Assembly: GCA_036677375.1 (NCBI GenBank) | Contig: JAVBWO010000001.1 | Coordinates: forward strand, 158,812 to 222,811 | Length of the DNA: 64,000 nucleotides | Source of the DNA: JAVBWO01 sp036677375 | Lineage (GTDB): Bacteria > Bacillota > Dehalobacteriia > UBA4068 > UBA4997 | Reading direction: 5' to 3' | Shown here: piece after piece, positions 49,374-58,599 of the stretch | Layout: each line of letters begins with the position of its first letter | Position numbering within the stretch: the stretch's first letter is position 1 | Notes under the pieces: model-generated | What the model saw: only the letters and a program-made list of their open reading frames with translations | Told to the model about the DNA's origin: nothing | The model's database searches: none | Made by a program: the position numbers and the translations under genes

Positions 49374-50543
49374 GTGCCTACTAAACCACAAAAGCTCGGA
49401 AAAGAAAACTGGGCCATTCGCGCCACCTGGAGAATAAATACCGTTCAAAAGCAAAAATACAAGTCAGGCTTCCCTACGGCGAAGGCCGCAAAAGATTGGG
49501 CAATGGACTTTGAAAAACAGCAGGAAGGCGCGCCCCTGGATTCTCATAAAATGCTGGTTTGCGAAATGTTGGATCTCTGGATCGCCGCGAAGGAGCCTTC
49601 CCTTTCTCCTAACACTGTAGATAGTTATAAAATTCAAATCGAAAAGACAAAAGCCGTCATTGGCAATATGTTGGTACAGAAAGTGCGTGTAAACCATTGC
49701 CAGGAAGTTATCACCGCACAAAAGAGAGACGATAAAGAGATCACAGACACCACCATCAGGTACTTGGGCCGCGTGATGCATGCGGCTTTCGAATATGCCT
49801 GCAAAATGCAAATTATCAGCATAAATCCCTGGCAGTATGTCGATCTGCCGGAAATAACCGAATATACTCCCACCGTGTTGTCCGCAGCCGAAGCAAGGGA
49901 ACAGTTACTTTGCCTTCAGCACCAATTACACCCGTGTTATATTCCGGCGCTCATTTCTCTTCTCTTGGGTTGCCGCCGCGGAGAAGCTTTGGGCCTGCGC
50001 TGGTCCGATATCGATTTTAAAAATAATACGGTGACGATTACCAACCAGTACACCCGAAGGGGCAATAAGGGGGCCATGCACCGGGACACCAAAACAAAGA
50101 AAAGCCGGCAGGTTGCATTACCGGCATTCTTGGCCAAAGAGCTTCTGGAGCATCAAGAACGGCAGCAGGCTATTGCCATCAAGACCTTACAAAAAAGCGG
50201 TGGTGAAAAGGTGGATGGCTATATCGAAACCTATGTTTGCGCTAAAAATGGACAACTCCCCAACCTTAACACTTTTACCCGTAGGTTCAATTCCTTTCAA
50301 GAAGCCAATGGATTTACCAAATGCCGTTTCCATGATCTCCGCCACAGTTTCGCGGAAATCCAATTGGAGTCCGGTACAGATATTAAAACGATCCAGGAAA
50401 TGCTTGGACACGCTAAAATGTCTACGACTACCGATATGTATTTGCATGATAATCAAGACCGAAAAAAACGTGCAGCAAAAAAAATGGACAATATCATGCA
50501 ACTTCCCAAAGAAAAAAAAGGAACAAAAAAAGCCGCAAAATAA
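49374..50543 (+). CDS. int: Prophage tyrosine recombinase (integrase)
   Basis: 389 residues. Arm-binding N-terminal domain (ENWAIRATWRINTVQKQKYK), SAM-like core-binding domain (about 60-160), and catalytic domain with GCRRGEALGLRW (Arg I), HDLRHSF (His-x-x-Arg) and LGHAKMSTTTDMYLH (His and nucleophilic Tyr). GTG 49374 is used because AAGGAG lies eight bases upstream. It ends 105 bases from the 3' end of tRNA-Ser, the probable integration target. Confidence 0.95.
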   Translation: MPTKPQKLGKENWAIRATWRINTVQKQKYKSGFPTAKAAKDWAMDFEKQQEGAPLDSHKMLVCEMLDLWIAAKEPSLSPNTVDSYKIQIEKTKAVIGNMLVQKVRVNHCQEVITAQKRDDKEITDTTIRYLGRVMHAAFEYACKMQIISINPWQYVDLPEITEYTPTVLSAAEAREQLLCLQHQLHPCYIPALISLLLGCRRGEALGLRWSDIDFKNNTVTITNQYTRRGNKGAMHRDTKTKKSRQVALPAFLAKELLEHQERQQAIAIKTLQKSGGEKVDGYIETYVCAKNGQLPNLNTFTRRFNSFQEANGFTKCRFHDLRHSFAEIQLESGTDIKTIQEMLGHAKMSTTTDMYLHDNQDRKKRAAKKMDNIMQLPKEKKGTKKAAK

Positions 50544-50557
50544 GCGGCTTTTATTTT
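50526..50557 (+). terminator. Terminator of the integrase gene
   Basis: AAAAAGCCGC pairs with GCGGCTTTT, with a T-rich tail, overlapping the stop codon. Confidence 0.75.
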
Positions 50558-50607
50558 TTATCGGAATTTTAATGTAATTCTGATGTAATTGACATTAAAA
50601 ACGAAAA

Positions 50608-50637
50608 TAAAAAAGGCTTTGCCAAATCGGCAAAGCC
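50608..50637 (-). terminator. Terminator of tRNA-Ser
   Basis: GGCTTTGCC pairs with GGCAAAGCC, followed on the minus strand by TTTTTT, 10 bases after the tRNA 3' end. Confidence 0.85.
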
Positions 50638-50647
50638 CCTGTTACAC

Positions 50648-50738
50648 TGGCGGAGAGATAGGGATTCGAACCCTAGGTACAGTTTCCCGTACACATGATT
50701 TCCAGTCATGCACCTTCGACCAACTCGGCCATCTCTCC
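50648..50738 (-). tRNA. tRNA-Ser (GGA anticodon)
   Basis: 91 bases with encoded CCA, long class II variable arm, GGTTCGAATCC T-loop and anticodon GGA in CTGGAAA. Acceptor GGAGAGA/TCTCTCC. It reads UCC/UCU serine codons. Confidence 0.97.
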
Positions 50739-50838
50739 ATGGTGCGCAGTTTTACTGCGACCTTTGTATTTTAACCTTTTTCAAAGTTTTTTGCAAGTAT
50801 TTTTTTGGCCTCTTTTATTTTACCAAAACTTTTAACAG

Positions 50839-51789
50839 TTATACTGCCTTTTTCTTGAAGCCTGCTTGTTTTGTATGATAAGTACGGGCACTCTGCACTA
50901 AGGTCACGCCAAACAAGGTAACGATACCTCCCCAAACTATACCGGAACTGATATGCTCACCTAGAAAAACACCGCCTAAAGCGATAGGTACCAATGGGTT
51001 GATATAGGTATAAGTCATTGCTTTGGCGGGAGCCATGTGATGTACCAGGTACATGAAAGCAGAATATCCCACGATAGAGCCAAATACAATCAAATAAAGG
51101 ATAGACCCGATCACCGCCCAATCAGCTTGGAAGGCTAAGCTACCATAAAGAAAGCGGCTTATCACCAATAAAGCAATTCCACCGGATAAATGCTGAATGG
51201 CAATATTTGACCAAAGGGAGCCTGAAGCAGGCGTCCTGGCGGCAAGCAAAGAGCCCACCCCCCAAATGATTGCCGAGGCAAAGAGGCCAATCAATCCTTT
51301 GACCGATACCGAGCCGTAAACCATACTGGGCCGGCAGATCAAAAATATGCCAAAACAACTGACCAGCATGCCGATCCAACCCTTGCGGGATAGTTTCAGG
51401 CCATTGGGCAAACAAGAATCCAGAAGAGCCGTAAAGATGGGCGTCGTTGTTAAAAGCAATGAACTCACTCCGGCTTCCATATATTGTAAAGACCATATCA
51501 ATGCACCATTGGAAAAAAGGAAAAAGCAAATCCCCTGAATAGCGGCATTTTTCACATGCCGCGGTTGATTAGGCCAGGATTGTTTTCTGATCAAAACCAG
51601 AATCACAAGAAGGACGCCTGCAATGGTATATCGGATTCCTCCCGCTAAAAGAGGTGGCATATGCAAAGCGCATGTGCGCAGCCCCAAATAAGTAGACCCC
51701 CAGACAATCGCCACCGTCCAATAGGCCAGGATCGCTTTGGGATTGTTCGTACCAAATAATTTCTGCCACATAAATTTTATTTGCATCAC
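50839..51789 (-). CDS. EamA (DMT) family transporter
   Basis: 316 residues, ten membrane helices in two EamA repeats (AYWTVAIVWGSTYLGLRTCA in the first, LIGLFASAIIWGVGSLLAAR in the second). Such proteins export amino acids or metabolites. The substrate is not predictable. It follows tRNA-Ser and shares no operon. Confidence 0.9.
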   Translation of the reverse strand: MMQIKFMWQKLFGTNNPKAILAYWTVAIVWGSTYLGLRTCALHMPPLLAGGIRYTIAGVLLVILVLIRKQSWPNQPRHVKNAAIQGICFFLFSNGALIWSLQYMEAGVSSLLLTTTPIFTALLDSCLPNGLKLSRKGWIGMLVSCFGIFLICRPSMVYGSVSVKGLIGLFASAIIWGVGSLLAARTPASGSLWSNIAIQHLSGGIALLVISRFLYGSLAFQADWAVIGSILYLIVFGSIVGYSAFMYLVHHMAPAKAMTYTYINPLVPIALGGVFLGEHISSGIVWGGIVTLFGVTLVQSARTYHTKQAGFKKKAV

Positions 51790-51856
51790 ACATCGGAGGC
51801 TTGAAACGCCTCGCCCTGTGCATTATTGCTCTCCCTATTTCCATCAGTTCAGTCAA

Positions 51857-52276
51857 TCATTCTTCTTCTTGCTCTTCAGGGAAGATACCAATACAATATT
51901 CCATAATTTCCCGCCGTCTTACGATGCCGATAAAGGTACCATAATCGTCAACCACGGGAATAAAGTTCTGCTCGGTAGCCCGCAAAAGCAACCGGCTCAT
52001 CTTTTCTCCAATGTTGACGGCCTGCACCTCTTTGGAACGGGGGATATCCCGCAATCTGATCTGTTCAGCGTCTGCAAAGGTAAAGCCGGGTTTATTCTTA
52101 ATCTCCCACAATAAGTCTGCGGCCGTAATGGTAAAAGTATATTTCCCTTCCGCATCTAAAACAGGAACCGCTGTGTAGCCATGCCTCTCCATCCTTTCCA
52201 TCGCCTGTCTCAAGGTACTGCTGTCGAAAAGCCATACAATTTCACTTTTGGGAATAAGGAAAAAAGCAAGTTGCAT
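51857..52276 (-). CDS. CBS-domain protein
   Basis: 139 residues, two CBS motifs (LRQAMERMERHGYTAVPVLD near 21-40; LLLRATEQNFIPVVDDYGTF near 92-111, then GIVRRREIM). They likely bind an adenine nucleotide and act as an energy or ligand sensor. No partner enzyme domain is fused. It is 68 bases upstream of the transporter gene on the same strand and may be co-transcribed. Confidence 0.88.
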   Translation of the reverse strand: MQLAFFLIPKSEIVWLFDSSTLRQAMERMERHGYTAVPVLDAEGKYTFTITAADLLWEIKNKPGFTFADAEQIRLRDIPRSKEVQAVNIGEKMSRLLLRATEQNFIPVVDDYGTFIGIVRRREIMEYCIGIFPEEQEEE

Positions 52277-52449
52277 TTATCCATCCTCCTCCTGCGTTGA
52301 AATATTACCGACTTCATTGAAACGACTGCATAATCTACCAAAAATAATTACCTTAATTTATAATTAATTCTTCAAAGAGAGACGAAGCTCCTGCCTGATA
52401 TATAAGCTCACAAGGAAAACACAAAATTGTTTTATATTGGCGCACAGTT

Positions 52450-53586
52450 TTATTGTCGTACCATATAAAGAATATCCTCATCTGCTTGTAAAGCATAACT
52501 CCCCACTTGATCCAGAGTAACGGTAGCGTTAAATACATGTTCCTCGGTAACAGCTGAAATACTTCTTTTGGCGGAATAACGACTGTTATCGTTATTCATT
52601 AAATAATAAAGGCATAATTGAGCCTGGCTATCCAGACTATAACCTTTGATGGTAACGCTGTTAGCTCCGGTAATCAAGGGCCGGGACTTTATCAGAAAGG
52701 CCCGGGAATTGACAAATTCCGCCGCCGCATACCAAGTGCCGTCCTCTCTTTGCCAGATTCCGACTCCTAAAAAGTGGCACAAGGGATTCATAATATTGGC
52801 CCGGTGTTCCGATGAAGCCATCCAGGCATCAAAAACTTCCTGCACATTGCCATAGCCGGCGGCAATATTTTCGGCCACCGGAGGCAGGCCTGCGCGGCTC
52901 GCCCGTTGCGCCGTATTGCCGAAGCTTGCGGATTGATGGCTAAAAAAGTCGTTCGTGCCCATGTCTTTACATTGGCGTCGCCCCATCTGCGATAATTCTT
53001 CCACCCAAACCAAAGGCTCAAGACCTTCCGCGGCTCGGGCTTCATTACAAAGCTCCAAAAATTTTGTCTCTTGTGTCCTGTCCCCCGTGATAGTCCCTAA
53101 CTCCGTCTGGGGAGACGTGGTGATCTGTACCATATTTAAAGAACCAATCCAATTGACCTGCGCCTGGAAAGCCTCTCCCACAAAACGCAGGGGCACCAGG
53201 GTACGGCCATTGTAGGTTTTTGCCGGCACATCCAGAAGGATAGCGGAGCCGTTTAAAGCGGCATGTCTTGAATTTAAGGTCATGATCAAAAGCAACCTGT
53301 TATTTTGTATGGTAATCCGGCTTGTAGCGGCATCATAATCCACCTGTGCATCCAAGGCCTCGGCACAGGCACGCAGCGGGATCAAGGTACGATTGTCCTC
53401 CAGCCGCGGCGGTACATCCATAACAAGTGCGCTTCCGTTAACCCAAACCTCAATATTACCGGCAGCTTGAGCGCTCCCCGACCAGATAATATAAACGATG
53501 CTTACACATAAAATGGCAACAAAGAGTACTGTTGTCCACTTGTTTTTCTGTTTTGTTTCCGGCTTTTTTATCAACTTTGTTTTCAT
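52450..53586 (-). CDS. Secreted CAP-domain protein with copper-amine-oxidase N-like repeats
   Basis: About 378 residues. Signal/anchor helix (TTVLFVAILCVSIVYIIWSG) ending SAQA. Two stalk repeats of the copper amine oxidase N-terminal type (WVNGSALVMDVPPRLEDNRT, LDVPAKTYNGRTLVPLRF) at about 45-165. CAP/SCP domain at about 175-300 with FFSHQSASFG, VAENIAAGYGN, HRANIMNP and GVGIWQ. A short beta domain follows. Extracellular, function unknown; related proteins occur in spore and wall contexts. ATG overlaps the DUF3343 stop by four bases. Confidence 0.88.
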   Translation of the reverse strand: MKTKLIKKPETKQKNKWTTVLFVAILCVSIVYIIWSGSAQAAGNIEVWVNGSALVMDVPPRLEDNRTLIPLRACAEALDAQVDYDAATSRITIQNNRLLLIMTLNSRHAALNGSAILLDVPAKTYNGRTLVPLRFVGEAFQAQVNWIGSLNMVQITTSPQTELGTITGDRTQETKFLELCNEARAAEGLEPLVWVEELSQMGRRQCKDMGTNDFFSHQSASFGNTAQRASRAGLPPVAENIAAGYGNVQEVFDAWMASSEHRANIMNPLCHFLGVGIWQREDGTWYAAAEFVNSRAFLIKSRPLITGANSVTIKGYSLDSQAQLCLYYLMNNDNSRYSAKRSISAVTEEHVFNATVTLDQVGSYALQADEDILYMVRQ

Positions 53587-53906
53587 TTGCCCCACGCGCT
53601 CTCTGCCAATCCGCCTTGCTCCTGGGCAGGCAATCCTATCTCCTCAAAATGGGTCTCATGATTCTCACGCGACCCCTGGTATAATTTGGCGGGGGTAATG
53701 CCGGAAGCCATAAAAAGATTCAACGTACGCAGCATATCCTCAGGGAATATCTTAATGGCCAGCCCGCAGCTGGCAGATAAAGCTGAAGGCAACGGCATGA
53801 CCAAACAGGGCACCTCCGCCAACAGCAAAGCCTTTTCACCGGCAATCACATTCTGCATATTCGAAAATAGAAATACCACAAAGACTTCCGCTTTTACTAA
53901 ACTCAC
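53583..53906 (-). CDS. DUF3343 putative Se/S carrier-like protein
   Basis: 107 residues. EVFVVFLFSNMQNVIAGEKA, LVMPLPSALSASCGLAIKI and FPEDM match the DUF3343 family, small proteins with a conserved SCG cysteine proposed to carry selenium or sulfur. Its presence with tRNA-Sec 10 kb away suggests selenium use by this organism. Start and stop are in one transcript with the CAP protein. Confidence 0.82.
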   Translation of the reverse strand: MSLVKAEVFVVFLFSNMQNVIAGEKALLLAEVPCLVMPLPSALSASCGLAIKIFPEDMLRTLNLFMASGITPAKLYQGSRENHETHFEEIGLPAQEQGGLAESAWGK

Positions 53907-54108
53907 AATTGACCCCCCATTTTCATACTCAATTATTATTTTAACTCTTTTTACTTCATTTTGCTATAGAATTTCCTGGCAGCACATAAGACATTTCATG
54001 GCTTTTCTGCGGCCTCATGAATAAATCGCCTCTTTAACGCAAAAAAATAACATGATATAATGAATTGGAAATCCTGGTAATCTCAGCCCATTTTGTTAGG
54101 AGAACTTC

Positions 54109-54612
54109 ATGAATAAATTATTGCAGTTGGACATAAAGATTTTCCGCTTCATCAACCAAAGATGTCACTCCGTTTTTTTAGATATTGTTATGCCTTGGTG
54201 TACCCTTTTGGGAAGTGCCGGCTTTTCTGTTATCATTTTTTTTCTTCTCACTATTGTTGTGCCAAAGGTACATGGCACGACTTTGTTTTTATCTATGTTT
54301 ATCAGTCAGTTCCTCACCCATGGTATCAAGCATCTTGGTAAACGGATGCGGCCACATCTGGCCCTGCCGGATACGCTCTCCGATTTGCGGCCTTCTTTTT
54401 TCGATCCTTCTTTTCCCTCGGCACATACGGCCGCCGTTACCTCTTGGTGCGCCACAACCGCTTTCTGCATTCCACAGTCCGCGCCATACCTTGCCTTTGT
54501 TGTTCTTTTAGTGGCTTTTTCCAGGATCTATATGGGACAACATTATCCTTCTGATGTAATTATGGGCGCAATCATCGGCATAGTACCCGCAGCTTTGATC
54601 TTTTTAATATAA
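54109..54612 (+). CDS. PAP2 family membrane phosphatase
   Basis: 167 residues with five to six helices and the three PAP2 motifs: KHLGKRMRP, PSFPSAHT, and SRIYMGQHYPSDV. It removes phosphate from lipid phosphates such as undecaprenyl pyrophosphate or phosphatidate at the outer face. ATG with AGGAGA upstream. Alone. Confidence 0.93.
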   Translation: MNKLLQLDIKIFRFINQRCHSVFLDIVMPWCTLLGSAGFSVIIFFLLTIVVPKVHGTTLFLSMFISQFLTHGIKHLGKRMRPHLALPDTLSDLRPSFFDPSFPSAHTAAVTSWCATTAFCIPQSAPYLAFVVLLVAFSRIYMGQHYPSDVIMGAIIGIVPAALIFLI

Positions 54613-54720
54613 CAATTAATTTTTAAATAATTTCAACCCTTTTGGGTATATAATAGGCAGTAGAATAAAATGCCTATTTGCTTCTAAAAATATATAAAAA
54701 CCAGAAAGAAGGTCTGTTCC

Positions 54721-55839
54721 ATGCAGGATCCCCGCATTGCCACACTGGCCAAAAACCTTGTCAATTACTCTACCGCATTGAAGCCGGGAGAAAAAGTCCT
54801 CATTGAGACTATTGGTTTCGAATTGCCCTTGACCAGGGCTTTAATCAATGCCGCCTATGATGCGGGCGCCATCCCTTTTGTTGATATTAAACACGGTGAC
54901 GTTCTCAATACGCTCTTGAAGCGGACTATCCCGGAACAACTGGATGCCATTGCCCGATGGGAATGCACCAGAATGTCAGAGATGGACGCCTATATTGCCG
55001 TCCGTGCCCGCGACAATATTTTTGATCTCGCCAATGTGCCGGCGGATAAATTAAGCCTTTATGACCACCTATGGATGCACAAAGTGCATCATGAGATCCG
55101 GGTTCCCAAGACCAAGTGGGTAGTATTGCGCTATCCTAATGATTCCATGGCGCAGATGGCCGCAATGACCACCGATGATTTTGAAGATTTTTATTTCCGT
55201 GTCTGTAATTTAGATTATGCTAAAATGTCCCGGGCCATGGAGCCACTGGTGGAGCTTTTAAACAAGAGCGAAGAAGTTCGCCTGGTCGGCCCTGGACTTG
55301 ACCTTGCCTTCTCCATTGCCGGGATCCCCGCCATCAAGTGTGCCGGTGCCTTCAATATCCCGGACGGCGAAGTCTACACCGCTCCTGTGCGTGACTCCGT
55401 AAACGGTAATATCACCTACAATACACCTTCCATCAATGAAGGAATCACTTTTGAAAATATTCATTTCCGCTTTGAAAATGGCCGCATCGTGGAAGCTACC
55501 GCCGGTGCCAACACTACCCGGCTCAACGAAATCTTGGATCGGGATGAGGGCGCCCGCTATATCGGTGAATTCGCTTTCGGCGTTAATCCCTATATCTTAA
55601 AGCCCATTAACGATACTCTTTTTGATGAAAAAATCATGGGAAGCTTCCATTTTACCCCCGGCGCCTGCTATGATGAAGCGCCGAATGGCAATGAATCTGT
55701 TATTCACTGGGATCTGGTTCATATCCAGACCCAAGCCTATGGCGGCGGTGAAATTTATCTGGACGGACGGCTGATCCGGAAAGACGGCTTGTTCGTTGCC
55801 AAAGAACTCTTGCCTTTGAATCCGGAAAACTTGATTTAG
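54721..55839 (+). CDS. M29 aminopeptidase
   Basis: 372 residues, canonical M29 (aminopeptidase T/S type). KPGEKVLIETIGFELPLTRA begins the fold; metal ligands are in IPDGEVYTAPV (Glu), the GEFAFGVNPYI region, GSFHFTPG and IHWDLVHIQ (His-x-Asp). Cytosolic peptide trimming with cobalt or zinc. It is 33 bases upstream of the nucleoside kinase on the same transcript. Confidence 0.93.
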   Translation: MQDPRIATLAKNLVNYSTALKPGEKVLIETIGFELPLTRALINAAYDAGAIPFVDIKHGDVLNTLLKRTIPEQLDAIARWECTRMSEMDAYIAVRARDNIFDLANVPADKLSLYDHLWMHKVHHEIRVPKTKWVVLRYPNDSMAQMAAMTTDDFEDFYFRVCNLDYAKMSRAMEPLVELLNKSEEVRLVGPGLDLAFSIAGIPAIKCAGAFNIPDGEVYTAPVRDSVNGNITYNTPSINEGITFENIHFRFENGRIVEATAGANTTRLNEILDRDEGARYIGEFAFGVNPYILKPINDTLFDEKIMGSFHFTPGACYDEAPNGNESVIHWDLVHIQTQAYGGGEIYLDGRLIRKDGLFVAKELLPLNPENLI

Positions 55840-55872
55840 ATATCACACACATCAAAGGGGAAGGAGGCTGCT

Positions 55873-57537
55873 ATGTCACATCACAAACAAATATCCCTCA
55901 CCTGCAACGGTGAAAGCTATACCATCCCACAGGATATTACCCTGGAAGAAGCACTATCCTATGTACCATCCCGAGACCCTTTACCCATTGCCGCTTTAGT
56001 GGATAACGTTCCCCGGGAGATGTCCTTTCGGCTGCGGAAAAACTGCCGAGTCATCTGGCTGGATTATACCGGTCATTTTGGCAGTTTGATCCATAAACGG
56101 AGCGTTTCATTCCTGCTTTATATTGCAGCCCGCCGGTGCTATCCCCAACACAAGCTTTATGTTCTCCATAGTTTGGATAAAGGTCTCTACTGTGAGCTGC
56201 GCGGTGAAAAGCTCCTGGGAAACGCCAATTGGTCCATTCTGGAAGAGGAGATGAACCGGCTGGTTCAGGCCGCCATCCCCATCTCCCGTTGCGAGATGGA
56301 AAAATGGGAAGCCATTGATTTCTTTTCGGAAAACGGCATGGAACATAAAAGTCAACTGCTACGGAATTCAAGTGTCACCCATGTAACCGTTTATCGTTGT
56401 ATGGAAGAGGCAGAATGCCTGTACGGTTTAATGGCGGTGAATACTTCTTATTTGTCCGCTTTTAAACTCTATGGTTTTGATCAAGGATTTATTTTGGCAG
56501 TGCCCAACCCGCGTGATACCGGATTCCAGCCCACTTCACCTCAGGAACCCAAACGCTTACAGGCAATCCTAAAAAGTTATAACGACTGGGGAAGGCTATT
56601 GGGCGTGGATACTGTTTTAGGGATCAATAAAAGCATCGACAACAATACCTATAACGACCTTGTACTCATCGCGGAAAGCATGCAGCAGCGGATGCTTCAT
56701 TCCATTTGTGATGAGATCTTTGCTACTTTCCCTAAGGTGAAGCTTTTGCTTATTGCAGGGCCTTCCTCCTCTGGTAAAACTACTTTTGCCAGGCGGTTGG
56801 CAATAGAGCTGCGCGCTTTGGGGTTAAAGCCCCTGACGATTTCTATGGACGATTACTTTATTGATCGCGATGCGACTCCCGTGGATAAGGAAGGGAATTT
56901 TGATTTTGAAAGCATTGAGGCTATTGATCTGCCGTTATTTAACGAACACCTGGCAAAACTTATCAATGGCGAAGCTGTTGAACGGCCTCTCTATGATTTC
57001 AAAACAGGTACCCGAATGCTCCAAAAACGGGTCTGTGCCATGGCTTCGGATAATATTCTGATCATTGAGGGAATTCACGCCTTAAATCCCATTCTGACTA
57101 CTTCTATTCCCGCTGAACAAAAGCGAAGCATTTATATCAGCTGCCTGACCCAACTGAACTTGGATCCTCTTGTCCCCATCTCATCTTCGGACAATCGTCA
57201 ATTAAGACGTATGATAAGGGACTTTCGTTCCCGTAACACTACGCCGGAGGAAACCATTATGCGCTGGCGTTCGGTACGCCGGGGGGAAAATAAAAATATC
57301 TTCCCCTTTCAGGAAAATGCCAATTTTTACTTTAACTCTTCTCTTATTTATGAGCTGCCGACCCTGCGACCTTTGATTGATTCTCATCTGCAAAAAATCG
57401 GGCCGGATTCTCCTGCTTATCCCGAAGCACAGCGGCTGTTAAGCCTACTGCAATACTTCATTCCCGCTGAGCCTCGATGCATCCCGGCACATTCCCTCCT
57501 CCAGGAATTCCTGGGCAATAGTTGCTTTGAGGAATAA
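55873..57537 (+). CDS. Nucleoside (uridine-type) kinase with TGS domain
   Basis: 554 residues. N-terminal TGS and threonyl-tRNA-synthetase-like additional domain (1-210), then a uridine kinase/PRK fold with Walker A GPSSSGKT at 296-303, SMDDYFIDR and the IIEGIHALNP lid region. It probably phosphorylates uridine or a related nucleoside. This fused form is widespread in Clostridia. GAAGGAGG precedes the ATG. Confidence 0.93.
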   Translation: MSHHKQISLTCNGESYTIPQDITLEEALSYVPSRDPLPIAALVDNVPREMSFRLRKNCRVIWLDYTGHFGSLIHKRSVSFLLYIAARRCYPQHKLYVLHSLDKGLYCELRGEKLLGNANWSILEEEMNRLVQAAIPISRCEMEKWEAIDFFSENGMEHKSQLLRNSSVTHVTVYRCMEEAECLYGLMAVNTSYLSAFKLYGFDQGFILAVPNPRDTGFQPTSPQEPKRLQAILKSYNDWGRLLGVDTVLGINKSIDNNTYNDLVLIAESMQQRMLHSICDEIFATFPKVKLLLIAGPSSSGKTTFARRLAIELRALGLKPLTISMDDYFIDRDATPVDKEGNFDFESIEAIDLPLFNEHLAKLINGEAVERPLYDFKTGTRMLQKRVCAMASDNILIIEGIHALNPILTTSIPAEQKRSIYISCLTQLNLDPLVPISSSDNRQLRRMIRDFRSRNTTPEETIMRWRSVRRGENKNIFPFQENANFYFNSSLIYELPTLRPLIDSHLQKIGPDSPAYPEAQRLLSLLQYFIPAEPRCIPAHSLLQEFLGNSCFEE

Positions 57538-57542
57538 AAAAA

Positions 57543-57575
57543 CAGCAAGACCTCCCAAACGGGAGGTCTTGTTTA
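57543..57575. terminator. Bidirectional terminator
   Basis: AAGACCTCCC pairs with GGGAGGTCTT over AAAC; between convergent kinase and activase genes. Confidence 0.85.
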
Positions 57576-57633
57576 GTGTCGGACGCTTCTTTTTCCGATT
57601 AATATGAAGCCGCTCTTTTGGTATGTATGAGAG

Positions 57634-58599
57634 CTATTCTACCGCGCCGGCCCATTTGCCGCAACGGTCGCCCCAGGCAGCCACCAGTTTGCCGTCTAAT
57701 TCCACCTTGATGACCTCGCAATGGTTGGGGCAATCGCCGCATTCGAAGCTGGTGGGCTCAAAATCCATGTTCAGCATATCAAAGCCCCTGAATTTACTGG
57801 GCTTGCCGCTTTGATATAGCATGTCCTTTGCCAGCAAGGCCGCGCCCAAGGCCCCCATAACATCAAAGTTTTCCGGAATAATGATCTCGTGCTGCATTTC
57901 TTTTTCAAAGGCGGCGCGAATCCCTTTATTGGCAGCTACTCCACCCTGAAAAACATAGGGGGGCGATAACGTCTTACCCCGCCCCAAGTTGTTGATATAA
58001 TTACGAACAAGCGCTTCGCAAAGGCCTTTCACAATCTCACTTTTGGAAAAGCCGTATTGCTGCTTGGCAATCATGTCCGATTCTGCGAAAACGGTACACC
58101 GTCCGGCAATCCGCACATCCCGCTTGGCTGATAAAGCATGGTCGCCGAATTGTTCGATAGGGATCTGCAAGCGTTCCGATTGATGATCCAGAAAGGAACC
58201 GGTACCGGCGGCACAAACGGTATTCATGGCAAAGTCCACCACCACCCTGTCTTTGATCAAAATGATCTTGGAGTCCTGTCCCCCGATCTCAAAGATGGTG
58301 CGCACATCGGGCACTTCATGAATACAGGCAACGGCATGAGCCGTAATCTCATTTTTTACCACATCGGCGCCCACTAAGATACCAATTAGCTGCCGTCCGC
58401 TGCCGGTAGCTCCCACACCGCAGACCTCAAGATCCGGTAGATCCTGCTGTACCATAGCCATACAGGCCTTGACCGACTCCATAGGCTGCCCGTTGGTGCG
58501 GGCGTAACGGCGAAATAAAATTTCTTCCTGCTCATTCAAAACCACCACATTGGTGCTTACGGAACCCACGTCAATACCAAGATAAACTTTGGTCATCAT
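57634..58599 (-). CDS. BadF/HgdC-type ATPase activase
   Basis: 321 residues of the ASKHA family that energises 2-hydroxyacyl-CoA dehydratases. ATP site GIDVGSVSTNVVV (8-20) and GGQDSK (106-111); the bridging 4Fe-4S cysteines are C129 (NTVCAAGTGSF) and C168 (AGRCTVFAESD). An extra C-terminal segment has C287, C290, C294 and C313 (ECGDCPNHC), not present in classical HgdC but seen in fused activase proteins. It starts within the stop of the upstream dehydratase-like gene. Confidence 0.9.
   Translation of the reverse strand: MMTKVYLGIDVGSVSTNVVVLNEQEEILFRRYARTNGQPMESVKACMAMVQQDLPDLEVCGVGATGSGRQLIGILVGADVVKNEITAHAVACIHEVPDVRTIFEIGGQDSKIILIKDRVVVDFAMNTVCAAGTGSFLDHQSERLQIPIEQFGDHALSAKRDVRIAGRCTVFAESDMIAKQQYGFSKSEIVKGLCEALVRNYINNLGRGKTLSPPYVFQGGVAANKGIRAAFEKEMQHEIIIPENFDVMGALGAALLAKDMLYQSGKPSKFRGFDMLNMDFEPTSFECGDCPNHCEVIKVELDGKLVAAWGDRCGKWAGAVE

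Larger units (their letters stand above)
40439..50638. mobile_element. Truncated prophage next to tRNA-Ser
   Basis: About 10 kb with normal phage order: integrase and repressor on the plus strand, then leftward Cro-like gene, excision-type HTH, small genes, YqaJ/RecT, replication genes, RusA, small terminase. Large terminase, portal, capsid, tail and lysis genes are missing, so it cannot form particles. A lysis cassette at 7.9-9.6 kb may be its other end. The integrase lies against the 3' end of tRNA-Ser(GGA), the likely attachment site. Confidence 0.85.
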
